64,000 nucleotides of DNA from Syntrophales bacterium (GTDB lineage Bacteria > Desulfobacterota > Syntrophia > Syntrophales > UBA8958). The stretch covers positions 143,805 to 207,804 of the forward strand of contig JAOAFE010000003.1 in assembly GCA_026416455.1 (NCBI GenBank), read 5' to 3'. The position numbers and the translations under genes are program-made. The notes beneath the pieces were generated by a model. The model did no database searches. It was not told the origin of the DNA and saw only the letters and a program-made list of their open reading frames with translations. Below are positions 16,769 to 24,465 of the stretch, one piece after another; position 1 is the first letter of the stretch, and every line of letters starts with the position of its first letter.

Positions 16769-17512
16769 TTAGGTCAAAAGCCCCTCAAGCAAAGCGCGAC
16801 AATTTTTACCCAATACCCGGTGGTTGTATCCTCCTTCGAGGATGGCAAAACAACCACCACCGCCGGATCGAGCTGCTTCCCTTACCATTTTCCCCATCTG
16901 ACGATAATCATCCGTATGAAGTAAGCCTCCCCAATCTTCCAGATGGTTGTCGAAACCCGCTGAAATGCCTATGATATCTGTCTTGTCTTGGAACAGAAAT
17001 CTCTCTACCTCTTTCAGATATTCGTTTCTATTATGAGCCGAGGGGTTGAGAATGGCTACATACCTTCTTCCACCCAAAATATTTACCGTGCCGTCCCCGA
17101 AATGAAGATCGAAATCGAGAATTTTTGCCGTCTTGATCTGTCCGGATCTTTTTAGTTTTTCTATGGCAATTGCCATGTTGTTGAAGTAGCAGAATCCCCA
17201 AGCGCTATCTCTCGAAGCATGATGTCCCGGTGGACGAATCAGGGCAAAGGCGGGTTCAGTAAGCCCTACTTGGGCCGCAGCAATCGCTCCTCCGGCCGCA
17301 AGGGCAGCAATGTCATAGAGACCTTCCCTTTTAACTCGGTTGATGTGCTGAGGTCCATGGCACGCGGCAATATCTTCCTCCGACGCTGGCTCTGGTTCTT
17401 CAAAGTGGGCGAGGTCTTTAATTTCATTTACAATGGCTTCCATGCGTCCGATGGCTGCCGCAGGGTCGTAGGTATAAGACTGATAAAAATCGGGATGAAA
17501 GTATACCTTCAT
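16769..17512 (-). CDS. Histone-deacetylase/AcuC-family metal-dependent deacylase
   Basis: A 247-residue protein of the arginase/deacetylase superfamily, shorter than most class II-like bacterial HDACs (about 300-380). Visible active-site features: RPPGHHA (paired His), DFDLHFGDGT (zinc ligands Asp and His kept, but the usual second His of DHHG is Phe), SAGFDNH (third zinc ligand Asp), EGGYN (catalytic Tyr). It should remove acyl groups from lysine or small acylated amines; the substrate is unknown. It overlaps the Nudix gene by 4 bases (ATGA) and lies in one operon with Nudix, NRDE and Sir2 genes. Confidence 0.88.
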   Translation of the reverse strand: MKVYFHPDFYQSYTYDPAAAIGRMEAIVNEIKDLAHFEEPEPASEEDIAACHGPQHINRVKREGLYDIAALAAGGAIAAAQVGLTEPAFALIRPPGHHASRDSAWGFCYFNNMAIAIEKLKRSGQIKTAKILDFDLHFGDGTVNILGGRRYVAILNPSAHNRNEYLKEVERFLFQDKTDIIGISAGFDNHLEDWGGLLHTDDYRQMGKMVREAARSGGGGCFAILEGGYNHRVLGKNCRALLEGLLT

Positions 17513-17973
17513 GGTGTTACCCTCCTTCCTTCTTCATCCTTTGAAGGGATAAAGTTTATCTCCTCTAACAGTCGACGGGTGCTTCGGGTAAGAGGCAAAT
17601 TTTGACACTCTTCCGGTGTAACCCAACGACAGTCGGCAGCATCGTCACCTGCCTTTACTTCGCCCTTTACGTATTCACCTTCCAAATCTACGATCACATA
17701 ATGAAAGACGATGCCACCTTCTTTGTCTCTTTCTACATAATCGAAAACAGTGATAACTTTTCCCGCTTTGATCGTGATTCCCGTTTCTTCTTGTATTTCC
17801 CTTTCCGCTGCCTCTTTTAAAGTTTCGCCCAACTTCACCAACCCTCCCGGAATTGCCCAGAGATATTGTCCCGGGGGTGTTGCACGGCAGACAAGGAGAA
17901 TGGCCCCATTTCTTATGACGATGGCTCCAACGCCCACACGGGGAGAGGTCGGGTAGGACCGTTCTTTGGCCAT
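17509..17973 (-). CDS. Nudix hydrolase
   Basis: A 154-residue Nudix protein with a complete box: GGLVKLGET then REIQEETGI (about residues 43-65), preceded by YLWAIPGG. It resembles ADP-ribose/NADH-type or 8-oxo-dGTP-type pyrophosphatases, which cannot be separated by eye. Its position between a sirtuin and an HDAC-like gene makes ADP-ribose or O-acetyl-ADP-ribose, the sirtuin product, an attractive substrate by inference. Stop and next start overlap by 4 bases. Confidence 0.9.
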   Translation of the reverse strand: MAKERSYPTSPRVGVGAIVIRNGAILLVCRATPPGQYLWAIPGGLVKLGETLKEAAEREIQEETGITIKAGKVITVFDYVERDKEGGIVFHYVIVDLEGEYVKGEVKAGDDAADCRWVTPEECQNLPLTRSTRRLLEEINFIPSKDEEGRRVTP

Positions 17974-17976
17974 GGT

Positions 17977-18744
17977 CTACTCCAATAGAGGTATTTTTAT
18001 CGCCACCTTCATCCAGGGAGACATCTGTCCGTCGTATGTCCACTCTTCGAAGGAGACACCTTCTTCTCTATCTACAATGATTACAGTGGAGGAACGGGTT
18101 CCGTAAATGGGGCTCGTGATAAAAATGGGGGCGAGCAATCTTTCCCATTCCACGCCGACACCTGTCCGCGGCAATTTTTCATCCGGGGGTACCTTACGAT
18201 CCGCCAAGAGATGAAAGAGTTTCCTTTTCCATTCCGCCGGGTCTTTTTCCAAGATTTTTTTCATCAACTCTTTACCCCGTTCAACTTTCGGCCACGGAGT
18301 ATCAAGAAAAGCATTGCTCAAACCATGCAGTCCCTCTTCAATGGGCATACTCCCGAGGCGATTAGAAAAGTACAAAAGCTCATTAAAGGTGCCGAAAATT
18401 AAATTGAAGCCGTTGTAGCGGTGACCTTCTACCTCTAATCGAGCGAGAAAGTCTTCCGTCTTTTCTTCCGTAGTTAGGAAATCTAACACCAACTTGCCCC
18501 TGGAGGGGGCATCAGAACGGTGGTTTACGGGGTCACGAATATTAGTAATAGCGGCGAAACGGCCATTTTTGGCCATCCCCAACCAAGATCCCCCCTCTTT
18601 CAGATCCCTCCCCCCCACCACCATCGGATGATCTTCCCAGATATCCGCGCTTTGAGTTGGTCGGTCAAAGAATTCGTCTCGATTGGCAGCAAATACGAAG
18701 GGGTAGCGTGGATGAACGTGATAGGCCAAAAGGGCCAGGCACAT
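17977..18744 (-). CDS. NRDE/TANGO2-family protein
   Basis: A 255-residue member of the NRDE family, homologous to eukaryotic TANGO2. The catalytic-looking N terminus begins with Cys2 (MCLALL, N-terminal nucleophile-like) and the name motif AANRDEFFDRPT is at residues 19-30; GGRDLKEGGSWLG and ITNIRD follow. TANGO2 has been linked to haem or acyl-CoA/lipid handling in mitochondria, with no settled enzyme activity. It lies 1 base from the Sir2 stop and 3 bases from the Nudix start. Confidence 0.9.
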   Translation of the reverse strand: MCLALLAYHVHPRYPFVFAANRDEFFDRPTQSADIWEDHPMVVGGRDLKEGGSWLGMAKNGRFAAITNIRDPVNHRSDAPSRGKLVLDFLTTEEKTEDFLARLEVEGHRYNGFNLIFGTFNELLYFSNRLGSMPIEEGLHGLSNAFLDTPWPKVERGKELMKKILEKDPAEWKRKLFHLLADRKVPPDEKLPRTGVGVEWERLLAPIFITSPIYGTRSSTVIIVDREEGVSFEEWTYDGQMSPWMKVAIKIPLLE

Positions 18745-18745
18745 C

Positions 18746-19528
18746 TCAATTCAACCTGCACGATAACTCTTCTCTAAGAAGGCGCATGGTTTCTCCCGCC
18801 GCTGCCCTTATAACTAAATCGGCGTCACTGTCGAACGGGGTATCGCTCATATTTATTATTACCAATCTGGCTCCAGCATCTTTGGCATAAGAAGGAAGAA
18901 AAGCTGCCGGATAAACGACGAGAGAAGAACCCACCACAATAAAAAGGTCGCATGTGGCGGCGTGATGAGATGCCTCCGCCAAGGTTCGGTGGGGAAGAGC
19001 TTCTCCGAAGTACACGACCTCGGATTTCAAAATACCCTGACATGTTTCACAGACTGGTGCCTGGGGAGAGGTGGCAAATTTTTCCAAGATTTCATCCAAA
19101 GAGTAACGTTTTCCGCAATCTAGACAGGACATCCAGTTCATATTTCCATGCAATTCGTAAACTCGCGCCGGATCGTTACCTGCTTTTTGGTGGAGATTGT
19201 CTATATTCTGGGTAATTACGCAGGCCAGTTTTCCTATACTTTCCAACCATGCAATGGTTTTATGAGCGTCATTGGGCTCCACTTCTTTGAAGAGACCACT
19301 CTGCACGAGAAATCTCCACTGTTTATTTCTCGTTTCGGGGCTGTAGAGAAACTTATCTATGGTGAAATCATCGGGATCGAAACGTGACCAAATTCCTCCG
19401 GGGCTTCGAAAATCTGGTATCCCCGATTCCGTACTGACCCCTGCTCCGGTGAAGACGACGGTTTTTCTGCTGCTCATAATAAAGTCTGCCAATTTTTTAA
19501 CTTTTTCTCTTAGATTTGACTCGAACAT
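18746..19528 (-). CDS. Sir2-family NAD-dependent protein deacylase
   Basis: A 260-residue sirtuin. NAD site TGAGVSTESGIPDFR (near residues 26-40), TQNIDNLHQKAG, catalytic His in ELHGNM, and a structural zinc set CLDC ... CETC. It removes lysine acyl groups, producing O-acyl-ADP-ribose and nicotinamide. I chose the ATG at 19528 (MFESNLREK) after GAGGGA; an ATG at 19582 or a further upstream start would add an unconserved tail. It heads the operon with NRDE, Nudix and HDAC-like genes. A likely role is control of protein acylation caused by reactive acyl-CoAs. Confidence 0.93.
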   Translation of the reverse strand: MFESNLREKVKKLADFIMSSRKTVVFTGAGVSTESGIPDFRSPGGIWSRFDPDDFTIDKFLYSPETRNKQWRFLVQSGLFKEVEPNDAHKTIAWLESIGKLACVITQNIDNLHQKAGNDPARVYELHGNMNWMSCLDCGKRYSLDEILEKFATSPQAPVCETCQGILKSEVVYFGEALPHRTLAEASHHAATCDLFIVVGSSLVVYPAAFLPSYAKDAGARLVIINMSDTPFDSDADLVIRAAAGETMRLLREELSCRLN

Positions 19529-19639
19529 ATATGTTCCCTCGAAATGGCATCTTTGTGTAGGTGATGTAAAAAAGTAAGCCATTTTGTCCTTCCTTGCAAG
19601 AGGTTTATTTGCCACCGTCGGTGTTTGGTAATTATTTCG

Positions 19640-19668
19640 TTGAAATTTTAATTTGAGCTGGGTAGTAT
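19640..19668 (+). promoter_or_regulatory. Sigma-70 promoter for the PAS-kinase operon
   Basis: TTGAAA (19640-19645), 17-base spacer, TAGTAT (19663-19668), 34 bases before the small membrane-protein ATG. The gap is shared with the divergent Sir2 operon. Confidence 0.6.
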
Positions 19669-19702
19669 TCTATTTAATGCCGAGCCAACCCGGGGATTTA
19701 GC

Positions 19703-19879
19703 ATGCAGGAAGTTTTAACGGCCGTTACATACTTGGTTACCTGGCTTATCTGCCAACGGGTGATTGGGATAGAAAGTGGGCTCGTAAATCTCATCATTTC
19801 TCTTTCGGCGGCCATTACCGTTTACGTTGTAATCGCCATTCGAGATCATAAGAGGAAGGCAAAGGAAGGGGATGAGTGA
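19703..19879 (+). CDS. 58-residue two-helix membrane protein coupled to the histidine kinase
   Basis: An unannotated small gene found by reading the gap: MQEVLTAVTY at the start, charged tail RDHKRKAKEGDE at the end. Two hydrophobic stretches (about residues 4-22 and 26-46) predict a helical hairpin. Its stop (TGA 19877-19879) overlaps the kinase start (ATG 19872) by 8 bases, typical of coupled genes. The kinase has no membrane segment of its own, so this peptide may tether or signal to it. I do not recognise a family. Confidence 0.65.
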   Translation: MQEVLTAVTYLVTWLICQRVIGIESGLVNLIISLSAAITVYVVIAIRDHKRKAKEGDE

Positions 19880-21962
19880 CAAAACTGCTATTCATCGAGT
19901 AGTTGAGCATGTCGAAAGATTACAGTGGCAAAGAAAGATAGTAGAGGACATAATCGACTATTCTCCCATTCCTCAGTTTGCCATCGATAAGCATCATCGG
20001 ATTATTTTTTGGAACAAGGCGTGCGAAGAGCTTACCGGTTATCCCGCATCAGAAATGGTGGGGACCGACAAACATTACCTCCCTTTTTACGGCGTAAAAA
20101 GACCCCTTATATGTGATCTCATCGTGGACAATGACATAAAAGGTCTGGAGAAGTATTACGGCTCCAAACGTGTAAGGCGCACGGATCGAGGTCGGGGAGG
20201 ATACGAGGCCAGGGATTTCTTTCTCGATTTAAACGGCCGGAGTCGGCATCTCTATTTTTTGGCCGCCCCTATCTATGATGAAAAGGGGGAGATAATCGGG
20301 GCGGTGGAAACTCTTCAAGATATAACGAGAGAAAGGGAAATTGAGCTCAGTTTAAAAGAACACGCCGAAACTCTACAGGCGGAATTAGAAAAAAATTTGA
20401 TCCTCCAAAGAACTATCGAGGGAATAATCGAGGGCTCTCCTGTGCCTATGTTCGTCATCGATCGGGAGCATAAGATTCTGTATTGGAACAAGGCTATGGT
20501 AGAACTCACAGGTTATAGTGCCAAATCTATGATTGGTACCGATAACCATTGGATGCCTTTTTATCCCGAAAAGAGGCCGTTAATCGCTGATTTGATTGTC
20601 GAGGATGATATCGCGGGGCTGGACAAATATTACGTTCGAAGTCCGGCCCAGAAATCACCTTTGATCGAGGGTGCATACGAAGTATGGGATTATTTCGAGA
20701 ACTTGGGAGGGAGGTCACGCTATCTCCATTTTCAGGCTGCACCTATAAGAGACGATCGGGGGGAGATAATAGCGGCGATCGAAACCCTCGAAGATATCAC
20801 TCGAGAAGAGGAAATGGCGCGAAATTTAAGGGAATATGCCGAAAGTCTCCAGAACGAACTTTCGGAAAATATCCGTTTGAGAACGGAAATCGAGGGAGTG
20901 TACCGGTATCTCCAATCAATTCTCGATAGCTCTCCCGATATTCTTCTCGAGTTGAATAAGGATGGCTACGTCACTTTCGTTAGCCGAGGGGAAGCCGAGA
21001 CCTTAGGGGAGGTAAAATTGGTTGGTAAGCACTTTACCGATTTCATTCCTGCCCTCAAACAGACTTTAACCGCCCGATGGGAGGAAGTGAAGAAAGGTAA
21101 CTTTCAACCTTATGAAATCGAAATCGAGTCTGGAAAGGGAGAAAAGAAAACTTTCCTTATCACACCTCGGCCTATCGAGCAGCGGGAACGCTATCTGTTG
21201 GTCATGCGTGATATTACAGAGTTCAAAGAATTGGAGAGGAAATATTATGAAACGGAGAAGTTGGCTGCCATTGGACAGCTTTCAGCGGGCATTGCCCACG
21301 AAATCAGGAATCCCCTGTCATCGATTAAGATGAGTCTTCAGATCTTGGAAAAAAGGTTAAAACCGGAGGGCAATGATTTAAAACGTTTTAAAATTGCCCA
21401 AAGAGAAGTAGAGCATCTAGAGGAACTCGTCAACGATGTCCTTATTTTTGCTCGGCCTATGGAGCCGAAAAAGAGAATGAGCCAAGTAAAAAGGCTGATA
21501 GAAAATGCCTTGGAAATGGCAGAAAAGATTATAAGTGACAAGAGCATCATAGTAGAAACAAAGATCGAAGCGGAAGTGCCGGACATATATGTTGACCCAC
21601 ATATGATAGAACAAGCGCTCCTTAATCTGATCAGGAACGCTGTGGAGGCGATGGAAAAAGGGGGACGGTTGGAAATAGGAGCCCGTAAACAGGATCGAGG
21701 CAGGCCATCTGTCGTATTGGAGGTGATAGATAACGGCTGCGGTATGGAGGAAGATCAGATTCCGCACATTTTTAATCCCTTCTATACTATGAAAAAGCAG
21801 GGCACGGGCTTAGGAATGAGTCAGGTGAAAAAGATTATAGATCTCCATCAAGGGTCGATTGAGGTGAGAAGCGTGAAGGGTGAGGGGACGAAAATTACTC
21901 TGGAGATTCCATTAACGGAAGATAACAAAACCGTTATCACTACACAGGCAGAAAATGGCTAA
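19872..21962 (+). CDS. Cytoplasmic PAS-PAS-PAS sensor histidine kinase
   Basis: A 696-residue NtrB-like kinase without transmembrane helices. Two unusually similar PAS domains (about residues 20-155 and 175-312; both contain FWNKA/YWNKA, ELTGY, KRPLI and LIV-DDI-GL-KYY) are followed by a third, divergent PAS (about 345-445), HisKA with phospho-His in IAHEIRNPLSSIK (about 475) and HATPase_c with NAVEAM, DNGCGM and GTGLGM. It phosphorylates the sigma-54 activator that overlaps it by 8 bases. The signal is unknown; no haem-binding or flavin signature is obvious to me. Confidence 0.93.
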   Translation: MSDKTAIHRVVEHVERLQWQRKIVEDIIDYSPIPQFAIDKHHRIIFWNKACEELTGYPASEMVGTDKHYLPFYGVKRPLICDLIVDNDIKGLEKYYGSKRVRRTDRGRGGYEARDFFLDLNGRSRHLYFLAAPIYDEKGEIIGAVETLQDITREREIELSLKEHAETLQAELEKNLILQRTIEGIIEGSPVPMFVIDREHKILYWNKAMVELTGYSAKSMIGTDNHWMPFYPEKRPLIADLIVEDDIAGLDKYYVRSPAQKSPLIEGAYEVWDYFENLGGRSRYLHFQAAPIRDDRGEIIAAIETLEDITREEEMARNLREYAESLQNELSENIRLRTEIEGVYRYLQSILDSSPDILLELNKDGYVTFVSRGEAETLGEVKLVGKHFTDFIPALKQTLTARWEEVKKGNFQPYEIEIESGKGEKKTFLITPRPIEQRERYLLVMRDITEFKELERKYYETEKLAAIGQLSAGIAHEIRNPLSSIKMSLQILEKRLKPEGNDLKRFKIAQREVEHLEELVNDVLIFARPMEPKKRMSQVKRLIENALEMAEKIISDKSIIVETKIEAEVPDIYVDPHMIEQALLNLIRNAVEAMEKGGRLEIGARKQDRGRPSVVLEVIDNGCGMEEDQIPHIFNPFYTMKKQGTGLGMSQVKKIIDLHQGSIEVRSVKGEGTKITLEIPLTEDNKTVITTQAENG

Positions 21963-23352
21963 GATACTCGTCATCGACGACGATAAATCCATAGTCGAAA
22001 CGCTTGAGATGTACCTTTCGGAGGAGGGGCACACCGTCTTCACTGCCCTCACAGGAACAGAAGGATTGAACCAGTACGTAAAAAACAGTCCCGACCTCGT
22101 TATCTTGGATATCCGCCTGCCCGATATCGACGGTTTCACCGTGTTGGAGGATTTACAGGAAGAGGACGAAAATGTAAAAGTGATTATGATCACCGCCTTC
22201 CACGACATGGATTCCACGATCCGGGCCATGAAAGGGGGGGCTTTTGACTATATTCATAAACCCATCAACATAGAAGAATTAGAAATGGCTATCGAAAAGG
22301 CCCTGAAGACCTTAGAAATGGAGAGGAAAATCAGCGGCCTTTTAAGCGAGCCTTCCCGTAGTTTCAAGGTCGGGGATATCGTAGCCAATAATCGTGAAAT
22401 GAAAGAGATTTTTAAGATTATTGGCGTCGTATCGCAAAGCAAAACCACGGTTCTCATTCAAGGGGAAAGCGGCACGGGCAAGGAATTGATTGCTCGGGTC
22501 ATCCATAACAATACATCCCCGGACGAACCCTTCATCGCCGTCAATTGTTCGGCCATCGTAGAGACCTTATTAGAGTCTGAGCTTTTTGGTCATGAAAAAG
22601 GCTCCTTTACGGGCGCCTTTACGAGAAAGTTAGGAAAATTCGAACTAGCGAGAAATGGCACAGTATTTTTGGATGAGATAAGCGAAATGTCGTTGAACCT
22701 CCAGGCCAAACTTCTTCGGGTTCTTCAGGAAATGGAGTTCGAGCGTGTTGGGGGGAAAGATAAAATCAAGGTCAACGCTCGTATTATTGCTGCGACAAAC
22801 AAGGATTTAAAAACCTTGGTTAAAGAAGGAAAATTCAGGGAAGATTTGTTCTATCGGTTGAACATAGTGTCCATAAAAATACCGCCCCTTCGGGAGAGAC
22901 GAGAGGATATCCCGCTTCTGGTAGATTATCTTCTCGCAAAGATTAACAAAGAGTTACACAAGAAGGTACTGGGAGTATCTCCCGAGGTGATGGATATTTT
23001 TATGCGCTATCATTGGCCGGGAAATGTGCGAGAGTTGGAGAATCTGCTAACCCGGGCCGTGGTGGTAGCCAAAGGGCATATCCTTTCCCGTGCTGATTTT
23101 CCGGAACTGACGGACGCGGTGGTGGCAGGGGGCAAAGAGAGGGAGGAAGGAGAGGAGAAGAAAGTGGTCGATATCATAGGGGAAATCAAAACGCCCTTAA
23201 CCCTTGATGCAGTCGAGGAAATGTATATCAGAAAGGTACTCAAGGAAAATGCGGGGAAAACTAAGGGAGAGATATGTGAGATCTTGGGTATTTCCCGGCC
23301 AACCTTCGAACGGAAGTTGGAGAAGTACGGAATTACCTTTGAGCGGGAATAG
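21955..23352 (+). CDS. Sigma-54-dependent response regulator, NtrC family
   Basis: A 465-residue regulator: receiver domain (phospho-Asp in LVILDIRLPD near residue 53, Lys in IHKPIN), AAA+ domain with GESGTGKEL (Walker A), GAFTRKLG (sigma-54 contact loop), VFLDEISEM (Walker B), and a Fis-type HTH at the C terminus (GEICEILGISRPTFERKLEKYG). Partner of the overlapping PAS kinase. Targets are not evident; I found no convincing -24/-12 promoter close by. Confidence 0.95.
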   Translation: MAKILVIDDDKSIVETLEMYLSEEGHTVFTALTGTEGLNQYVKNSPDLVILDIRLPDIDGFTVLEDLQEEDENVKVIMITAFHDMDSTIRAMKGGAFDYIHKPINIEELEMAIEKALKTLEMERKISGLLSEPSRSFKVGDIVANNREMKEIFKIIGVVSQSKTTVLIQGESGTGKELIARVIHNNTSPDEPFIAVNCSAIVETLLESELFGHEKGSFTGAFTRKLGKFELARNGTVFLDEISEMSLNLQAKLLRVLQEMEFERVGGKDKIKVNARIIAATNKDLKTLVKEGKFREDLFYRLNIVSIKIPPLRERREDIPLLVDYLLAKINKELHKKVLGVSPEVMDIFMRYHWPGNVRELENLLTRAVVVAKGHILSRADFPELTDAVVAGGKEREEGEEKKVVDIIGEIKTPLTLDAVEEMYIRKVLKENAGKTKGEICEILGISRPTFERKLEKYGITFERE

Positions 23353-23382
23353 TTTTTCCGCTAGACTGATCTTTAATCGTAT

Positions 23383-24255
23383 CTAAATCTCTGACAGGAT
23401 GTCCTCAAGTTCGCGGCGGCTGAAAAGATATTTTTTGAGACAGTAATGACAAAGGATCTCCATTGAATCTTCTGTCTCTAAGTAGCGGCGAATTTCCTCT
23501 CGACCTAAGGAAATGACAACCCTCCTCAGTCTCGCTCGGCTACACGAGCAGGCGAATCGTAAATTCATTTTTTCCAGAACGTGGTACGGGGTAGGGGTAA
23601 AGATCTGGCGCAAAATGGATTCTGGAGTCTCTCCCTGACGAAGAAGGGTGGTAATAGGTTCCATTGATTTAATATTTTCTTCGATGGTTGCCACCACCTT
23701 ATCATCGGACGGAGGGAAAGATTGCACGAGAAATCCACCCGCTGCCGTCACGTGACAAGGGGGTTCCACGTAAACGCCGAGACTCATCGCGGAGGGAATC
23801 TGTTCGGATTTGGTCAAATAATAGGCGAGATCTTCCGCAATCTCTCCTTTTACCAGGGAGACAACACCGGTATAGTTTTCTTTGCGACCGAGGTCCTTGA
23901 TTACGGTGACAATCCCGTTTTTACCCACGATCCCGGAGACTTGTAATTTTCCGTCTTGGGGGGGGAGATCGGCGGCGGGATGGGTGACCATTCCCCGCAC
24001 GGCCCCATCACGATCGGCTTCCACTAAAATTTTTCCCACAGGGCCATCTCCGGCAATGGTTATGGCGAGACTCTGACCACGTTTGAGCAGGGCGGCCATG
24101 AGAGCTGCTCCTGTTAGGGCCCGACCCAAGGCCGCTGTGGCCGTTGGTGACGTATGATGAATATTTCCAATTTGGTTGACCAATTGAGTCGTTACCGCCG
24201 CGAGCCCCAGTAAGCGACCGTCATCCGTCATTACTCTTAAAAGATAGTCTTGCAT
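23383..24255 (-). CDS. hslO: Redox-regulated chaperone Hsp33
   Basis: A 290-residue Hsp33. The C-terminal redox switch CSC ... CHYC (CxC and CxxC about 33 residues apart) binds zinc when reduced and releases it on oxidation to activate the chaperone. Family motifs TSPTATAALGRALTGA and GDGPVGKILVEAD are present. I chose the ATG at 24255 (MQDYLLRVM), which matches the Bacillus HslO N terminus; an ATG at 24306 would add 17 residues. Fits an anaerobe exposed to occasional oxygen. Confidence 0.92.
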   Translation of the reverse strand: MQDYLLRVMTDDGRLLGLAAVTTQLVNQIGNIHHTSPTATAALGRALTGAALMAALLKRGQSLAITIAGDGPVGKILVEADRDGAVRGMVTHPAADLPPQDGKLQVSGIVGKNGIVTVIKDLGRKENYTGVVSLVKGEIAEDLAYYLTKSEQIPSAMSLGVYVEPPCHVTAAGGFLVQSFPPSDDKVVATIEENIKSMEPITTLLRQGETPESILRQIFTPTPYHVLEKMNLRFACSCSRARLRRVVISLGREEIRRYLETEDSMEILCHYCLKKYLFSRRELEDILSEI

Positions 24256-24465
24256 GATTTTCTGGTAGCAAAAAAGGGTGCTTTGGACAAGCGGATTAAT
24301 TTCCATAACAATTTGCCCTTGACAGAGAAGTTCAATCGTGATACCCGCAGCGACGGTTTTAGTGTTGTTCTTTTATAAGGCGTCTCCATCAAAAGGATGA
24401 CGTTTCTTACCGTATCTTGAGCGCCCCTCTTAAAGGGCCTGAAGCACATCGAGAGGTGGTAACAC

